NCBI RefSeq assembly: GCF_040702995.1
Contig: NZ_CP159992.1
Location: 5,157,501-5,221,500, forward strand
Direction of reading: 5' to 3'
Source of the DNA: Paenibacillus sp. AN1007
GTDB lineage: Bacteria > Bacillota > Bacilli > Paenibacillales > Paenibacillaceae
DNA: 64,000 bases
Positions 59,778 to 64,000 of this stretch are shown here, piece by piece; the first letter of the stretch is position 1; the number at the start of each line of letters is the position of its first letter. The position numbers and the translations under genes were made by a program. A model generated the notes under the pieces. It saw nothing but the letters and a program-made list of their open reading frames with translations. It searched no databases and was not told where the DNA came from.

Positions 59778-60008
59778 CGTTCATTCCTCCTTAACATTTG
59801 CCTACACCCCTAAGCTATGTATCTGCCCTGTTCATGGACCGGGCTATGGCCCTCATCTGTTCAAAATAGGCGTTTAGCTGCCAATCACTACGCAATAGGC
59901 TGGGTGCAGGTTAGTCATCCATAGATCTGAACTTGTTTTTTTCACAAGAACAAACGTACACCACTGACCTTCCAGCGATCTGCATCTAATCCAGCTTGTC
60001 CACTCTCA

Positions 60009-60033
60009 TAAAACCCTGCCGGTTACCCGGCAG
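60009..60033 (-). terminator. Terminator of the 34-aa YjcZ-like gene
   Basis: On the minus strand CTGCCGG pairs with CCGGCAG, followed by GTTTTATG. Confidence 0.75.
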
Positions 60034-60044
60034 AGCTCGTCAGA

Positions 60045-60149
60045 TTATACCCAGAACGACTTCGTGATAATTACCAGCAGAATGAACAGCACCAGGATTG
60101 CTCCAGTGGAAGTCCAGCCGCCGTATCCACCTTCCATTACGTTACCCAT
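60045..60149 (-). CDS. YjcZ-like 34-aa membrane peptide
   Basis: 34 aa: MGNVMEGGYGGWTSTGAIL then VLFILLVIITKSFWV. A Gly/Tyr N-terminus and one membrane helix, as in YjcZ sporulation proteins. GAGGAGGG is before the ATG. Near-duplicate of the 60192-60296 gene. Confidence 0.82.
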   Translation of the reverse strand: MGNVMEGGYGGWTSTGAILVLFILLVIITKSFWV

Positions 60150-60191
60150 GCAGAACCCTCCTCGCCTATCCATTAAGGTCTAAACGGTTTA

Positions 60192-60296
60192 TTAAACCAG
60201 GAATGCTTTCGAGATGATCACCAGCAGGATAAAGAGAACCAGAATCGCGCCAGTCGATGTCCATGCGCCGCCGTATCCACCAACTACTCCACTCAT
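60192..60296 (-). CDS. YjcZ-like 34-aa membrane peptide
   Basis: 34 aa: MSGVVGGYGGAWTSTGAIL then VLFILLVIISKAFLV. Same plan as its neighbour, with AAAGGAGGG upstream. Forms an array of three YjcZ-like genes on the minus strand. Confidence 0.82.
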   Translation of the reverse strand: MSGVVGGYGGAWTSTGAILVLFILLVIISKAFLV

Positions 60297-60771
60297 GTAA
60301 AACCCTCCTTTAATTTGAGGTACAGTTCACTATATGCAGCAGACATACAGTGGACCGGGCTCATATATAAAATGGGCGAAATCCCTGTTAGACCCTCTTC
60401 TTAACCAGCATAAGAGATCGCTATCCTGCTTATGGAGAGGCATCCTTCTCGTCTAACACTTACCTTAACGGACGCTTAGTGCTATAATTTATAAGATTTA
60501 TGATCTGTATATTTCCATTATTGGGATATATACATTTTTTTATTTAGAAATGCTGTTATTTTAATATTCTAGGGAAAGGAGTAGGCGAAATTACCTTGGG
60601 GTGAATGGACACGATCTTATCTATTCTTACAAGAGGAGCATCAAGACCCGTTTAGCAGCCAAGAAGATACCACATGTCATTTCCTTATCATCATAATTTA
60701 GAGTGTAGACTTTACCCGATGACCTAAGAAAAGAACCCATCCGATGGGAAGCATATTAGGGGATTAGAAAG
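60297..60771. other. Region before the lipoprotein gene
   Basis: No supported gene. TGC-TATAAT (extended -10, 60480-60488) on the plus strand could start a ~280-base leader to the lipoprotein gene. Confidence 0.5.
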
Positions 60772-61893
60772 ATGAAGAAACTTGTTATGATTCTTGCATT
60801 AACTGTACTGCTCAGCGCTTGCGGTAATTCGGAATCAGCGAAAACGCCTGACAACCAGACAGCTGAAGCGAAGACTGCTGCCGAGAACGGATCAGCGGAG
60901 ACTAAAGCAGCTAAATTCACTACATACAGCGGGGAAGGATTCTCGTTCTCCTATCCGGAATCCTGGAAAAGCGTAGATACAAGCCAAATGCACGCAGCGG
61001 TCAAAGCCGCTTTCTCAAATCAGTCTGCTTCAGCAAAATTTGCAGATAACATTAATTTGACCATTGAAGCCAACACTTCCGGTTCCGTTAATCCTGAGGA
61101 GCTTGCAAATCATACAACGGACTACTACATACAGAACGGCGAGTCTATAGGTATATCCGATTACAAAAAGACGAATTATAGTAACAAACCGTACAAAGAA
61201 GTAACTGCAGGCGTACTGGAGGGAAGCTACACCCACTCTTCGGGAACGAATATAAATCTGGTTCAGTTTATGATTCCAACCGATACAGATCTCTATACCC
61301 TGACATTATCTTATGCGAAAGATACTTATAATTCAGATGAGGTCAATGAGATTCTGAACTCTTTGAACATTACTGCCGCTTTGGCACAAACAGCTCCTTC
61401 TGCTCCAGCAGGAGATTCATCTTCTCCCGCAACTGCAGCGGATTTCTTTAACGATTTAACTCCGTACATTACGTCTGAGACAGCCGCGCTGGAGCAGGCA
61501 TCTTATGATTTTTTGGCAAAACATACGGATCTGTTCTCTGCAAATACTGCTGAACTTCGCAAAAAGGTAAAAGGACTAGTTAATACCGAAGTAACAACAC
61601 GGCATCTCAACAAAAATGTGGCCAATTATTATGATACATTTGTCCAAATCCGTGGACAGGTTGTTCAGGTTGAAGAAGATAACTCCCTTGGCTCGACTTT
61701 CTCTGAAGTTCTGCTCATGGATGATTATGGAAACCACATCACGGCGCTTTATCCCGACACGACCGGGGATCTGCTTGACGGTGACTATGCAACTGTTATT
61801 GGAGTGCCTATTGCCAATTATTCTTTCGATAATGTCAGCGGCGGATTCACCAACTCCACGCTGATCGGTGCATCGTTAGTCACTGCAGAATAG
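60772..61893 (+). CDS. Lipoprotein with PsbP-like and OB-like domains
   Basis: 373 aa. Lipobox LLSA-C at ~14-17, a Lys/Ala/Thr-rich linker, a PsbP/DUF1795-type domain (~45-205: FTTYSGEGFSFSYPESWKSVD...VQFMIPTDTDLYTLTLSYAKDTYNSDEVNEILNSL), then a C-terminal domain (~225-373) with KNVANYYDTFVQIRGQVVQVEEDNSLGSTFSEVLLMDDYGNHITALYP that looks like an OB-type fold. Surface protein of unknown function. GGGGATT is before the ATG. Confidence 0.8.
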   Translation: MKKLVMILALTVLLSACGNSESAKTPDNQTAEAKTAAENGSAETKAAKFTTYSGEGFSFSYPESWKSVDTSQMHAAVKAAFSNQSASAKFADNINLTIEANTSGSVNPEELANHTTDYYIQNGESIGISDYKKTNYSNKPYKEVTAGVLEGSYTHSSGTNINLVQFMIPTDTDLYTLTLSYAKDTYNSDEVNEILNSLNITAALAQTAPSAPAGDSSSPATAADFFNDLTPYITSETAALEQASYDFLAKHTDLFSANTAELRKKVKGLVNTEVTTRHLNKNVANYYDTFVQIRGQVVQVEEDNSLGSTFSEVLLMDDYGNHITALYPDTTGDLLDGDYATVIGVPIANYSFDNVSGGFTNSTLIGASLVTAE

Positions 61894-61914
61894 ACTGCAG
61901 CAAATGAATAAACT

Positions 61915-61951
61915 CCAAACAAGCTGACTTCAATGAAGTCAGCTTGTTTGG
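61915..61951 (+). terminator. Perfect 18-bp hairpin after the lipoprotein gene
   Basis: CCAAACAAGCTGACTTCA pairs perfectly with TGAAGTCAGCTTGTTTGG across one base. T-run is weak (TTTGGC). Region 61952-62206 shows nothing else. Confidence 0.7.
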
Positions 61952-62206
61952 CTTACCGTTCTAATCAACGGTACTTATTTTAGCCATAGCATGCAGTATG
62001 ACAAATCCAAAAACGGAAAGCCCATGTGTGAGACCTGTCGCCATTTACCAACTGGCCTTTATAATTACTGTGCCAGCAGGCATCCCTTAACCTTTATCAG
62101 CGGTATAATGAGCTTGGCGCACTACGCTGGTCAACGCGCAACCAGACCCGCATGGAACTTTTGTTAAGCTCCGCCAGTTGATCTTCTGTTTTCTTCTCAC
62201 TACTCT

Positions 62207-62533
62207 TTAATTCGGTCTGTTGTGCAGCGAAACCAGTTTGTCCTGTACCGACTGCAGCTTCTGCACGCTGGAGGCATCCGGTTTGTCACGCCGGTCATCT
62301 ATCTTCACAGATGTGGAGACACGCTGGGCTCCTGACAGAAACGGAGCTTCATGCAGAGCCGCGATGGCGGTGAACACTTCATTCAGCGGGCCTTCAATAA
62401 TTGTACTCATCGAGGTCAACTGGTATGTAATACCTCGCTGCCGTTCCAATACCTTTTGCATGTCCGCTACATAACTGCTCAGACTGGTGCTTCCCGTCCC
62501 AATCGGAATAACCGTTACTTCTGCAATTGCCAC
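62207..62533 (-). CDS. MTH1187/YqgV-type thiamine-binding protein
   Basis: About 108 aa. AIAEVTVIPIGTGSTSLSSYVADMQKVLERQRGITYQLTSMSTIIEGPLNEVFTAIAALHEAPFLSGAQRVSTSVKIDDRRDK is the conserved body of the MTH1187 family (YqgV), ferredoxin-like proteins reported to bind thiamine-type ligands. The GTG at 62533 has GAGGAGG nine bases upstream. Single gene. Confidence 0.85.
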   Translation of the reverse strand: MAIAEVTVIPIGTGSTSLSSYVADMQKVLERQRGITYQLTSMSTIIEGPLNEVFTAIAALHEAPFLSGAQRVSTSVKIDDRRDKPDASSVQKLQSVQDKLVSLHNRPN

Positions 62534-62767
62534 TTCGCTCTGCCTCCTCTGGGCCCGGATTGATCCGCTGCCGCTCATGTTTTAGTCGAGTTTTGACTGA
62601 TTTTATTTTACCAGTTAAAAGTGCTCCAATTCAAACTGACGTGATGACGTCATTCCATTTTTCTTAAATTTTTTTTCGCAGAATCTTCAAATCTTCCATT
62701 CCTTTTCCTTTGCGGATTCTTGGCTTAGATGGTATACTCGGAATTACGTTTCATGGTTTCCACCCTG

Positions 62768-62822
62768 TTTACAAACACTATATGTTGGGGTACATTAGTA
62801 TCACAGCAACAAAATATAGTGA
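62768..62822 (+). promoter_or_regulatory. nrd promoter with two NrdR-box-like sites
   Basis: TTTACA (62768-62773), 17 bases, TACATT (62791-62796). Box 1 (ACACTATATGTTGGGG, 62775-62790) fills the spacer; box 2 (CAACAAAATATAGTGA, 62807-62822) lies at the start of transcription, 32 bp on. Outer halves ACACTATA and TATAGTGA match the NrdR consensus. Confidence 0.65.
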
Positions 62823-62840
62823 AACGGGATACCCCACTTC

Positions 62841-63083
62841 TTATACCCAGCATCTGGAATCTATCGAAAAACAAGATGAAATCACCTCCAAAGGCACGTC
62901 CCTGTAGGTGTAAATCGCTTTCTCGAAGACAGGGCTGGCATGGAGGTTAACGGGGCTGTTTGGACTGCGCCCGGCACCTTTATTCACAGGTAAGAAATGA
63001 TCAGACAACAGCTTACATACAGCAGCTTGTTCTGTCGGAGATTCATAGATAAGACAGTCAGAAGCCAGAACATGGATGGGCAT
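62841..63083 (-). CDS. Possible 80-aa protein antisense to the nrd leader
   Basis: 80 aa: MPIHVLASDCLIYESPTEQ..., no repeats, ordinary composition. Its ATG lacks a ribosome site, but a 12-codon ORF (AAGGGG, ATG at about 63130, ending TGA two bases before) could couple translation. No family recognised. Confidence 0.35.
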   Translation of the reverse strand: MPIHVLASDCLIYESPTEQAAVCKLLSDHFLPVNKGAGRSPNSPVNLHASPVFEKAIYTYRDVPLEVISSCFSIDSRCWV

Positions 63084-63300
63084 TTTCAGCCGAAAGGCAA
63101 GGGGAATGCTTTTTGTATGGGCATGTACTGTTCACCCCTTGCTTGAATGATTTCATCCTAAAAGTCCTTTTTACCACCGCGGCAGTCCGCAAAATGCGTT
63201 TTTACTCACCGTTGTAGACCTCCAATTCTTATTTACAAAGAATTGTTTCATTTTTTATTTTTATCATTATCTTTTTATCATGTGAAAGCGAGGAATATTC

Positions 63301-64000
63301 ATGCCACAAGTTGTGACCAAGCCGAACAATCGCCAGCTTGCCTTCGATGAGATGCGGATCTCGGTATATGCCGATCGTATCCTGGAAGGACTGGACATGC
63401 TCGACAAGGAACGTCTGGTTCGCGGAGTAACGAGCAAACTTCGTCGTGACGAAGTTACCGGAGATGAGATCAGCAATGCTTTTATGATGAGCGCTCTGGA
63501 ACTGGTAACGAAAGAGGAGCCGAACTGGAAATTTGCAGCAGCGAGATCCCTGCTTACTTCCCTTTACAAAAAAGCGGCAACCAACCGCAGATACAAATCA
63601 TACCCGGACGAGCCTTACGGCGCATTCCACCCACTCATCGTTGACCTTGTCAAAAAAGGCATCTATCGCGAAGAATTGCTGGAATGTTACACCAAGGAAC
63701 AGATCGACGAGCTTGCGGAGTGCATTGATTATCGCAACGATCTGCTCTTCGATTATATCGGTCTGCTCACACTGGCTGAGCGTTACCTCGCTAATGATTT
63801 TGACGGGAAAGTCATGGAACTGCCGCAGGAGCGTTACATGGTCATTGCCATGTACCTGATGCACCAAGAGCCTGCTGAGAAACGTATGGAGCTGGTAAAA
63901 GAAGCATACTGGGCGATGAGCAACATGTATATGACGGCAGCTACGCCGACAATGTCCAATGCAGGTAAAAAGGTAGCCGGACAGCTCTCCAGCTGCTTCA
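63301..64000 (+). CDS. Ribonucleoside-diphosphate reductase alpha subunit (partial)
   Basis: First 233 codons; the gene runs off the window. N-terminal fold begins QLAFDEMRISVYADRILEGLDMLDKERLVRGVTSKLRRDEVTGDEISNAFMMSALELVTKEEPNWKFAAARSLLTSLYK (ATP-cone-like and RNR N-terminal region) and ends ...TPTMSNAGKKVAGQLSSC-F, with the first redox-active Cys in place. It makes deoxynucleotides for DNA synthesis. GCGAGG precedes the ATG. NrdA or NrdE cannot be told apart from this fragment; a nrdB/F gene is expected downstream. Confidence 0.92.
   Translation, partial: MPQVVTKPNNRQLAFDEMRISVYADRILEGLDMLDKERLVRGVTSKLRRDEVTGDEISNAFMMSALELVTKEEPNWKFAAARSLLTSLYKKAATNRRYKSYPDEPYGAFHPLIVDLVKKGIYREELLECYTKEQIDELAECIDYRNDLLFDYIGLLTLAERYLANDFDGKVMELPQERYMVIAMYLMHQEPAEKRMELVKEAYWAMSNMYMTAATPTMSNAGKKVAGQLSSCF

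Noticed and set aside
62087..62206. Frameshifted extension of the thiamine-binding protein
   Set aside because: A second minus-strand frame past the stop reads QTELKSSEKKTEDQLAELNKSS, but the protein already has its normal length, so no frameshift is needed.
62823..63300. Cobalamin riboswitch in the nrd leader
   Set aside because: GTCAGAAGCC resembles part of the B12 aptamer, but the GCCACTG core and the other conserved segments are missing; the minus-strand ORF explains the region about as well.

Overview
The window looks like a chromosomal segment of a Paenibacillus-type Gram-positive bacterium. The evidence is the strong AGGAGG-type ribosome sites, sigma-A promoters, a caa3 oxidase cluster with ctaM and ctaG, a YesMN-type sugar-uptake locus, a copper-amine-oxidase-N secreted protein and YjcZ-type small proteins. 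The assignment is inferred from gene content only. I see no prophage, insertion sequence, CRISPR array, rRNA or tRNA.

Layout. 0-3 kb: DUF421 membrane protein, AraC-type regulator, acetyltransferase. 3-7.8 kb: a minus-strand six-gene operon for ABC export (membrane protein, YtrA-like GntR repressor, two ATPases, an ABC-2 permease, a 60-aa membrane peptide), driven from a promoter whose -10/+1 lies in a 26-bp palindrome. 7.8-8.7 kb: a His-rich anchored protein and a beta/gamma-crystallin-like protein. 8.8-14.5 kb: ctaCDEFGM for caa3 cytochrome c oxidase, with a consensus promoter. 14.8-17.1 kb: methionine aminopeptidase and small proteins. 17.5-19.8 kb: xpt-pbuX purine salvage under a guanine riboswitch. 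20-30 kb: mscL, a possible structured RNA, Nudix hydrolase, TrmB-type regulator, zinc-ribbon protein, UvrD-like helicase, oxidoreductase, acetyltransferase, secreted protein.

30-37 kb: RidA-like protein, D,D-carboxypeptidase lipoprotein, a very GC-rich SWIM-like protein with a SNF2 helicase (YwqB/YwqA-like pair), CheW-like protein. 37.6-40.8 kb: two clusters of DnaA-box-like 9-mers in opposite orientation flank a reductase-hydrolase fusion gene and its TetR regulator. 40.9-48 kb: ABC sugar importer plus divergent YesM/YesN two-component system. 48-58.6 kb: transporters, TspO-like protein, RidA, hybrid-free histidine kinase, PAP2 phosphatase, HD-GYP protein with a 7 x 11-bp tandem repeat upstream, ECF sigma/anti-sigma pair. 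59-64 kb: a candidate small RNA, three YjcZ-like small proteins, a lipoprotein, a thiamine-binding-type protein, and the start of ribonucleotide reductase nrdA/nrdE, about 0.5 kb downstream of a promoter carrying two NrdR-box-like sites.

Most of the segment is housekeeping or environmental-response content. The parts least explained by ordinary gene content are the DnaA-box clusters, the tandem repeat before the HD-GYP gene, two candidate structured RNAs, and a small antisense ORF in the ribonucleotide reductase leader.
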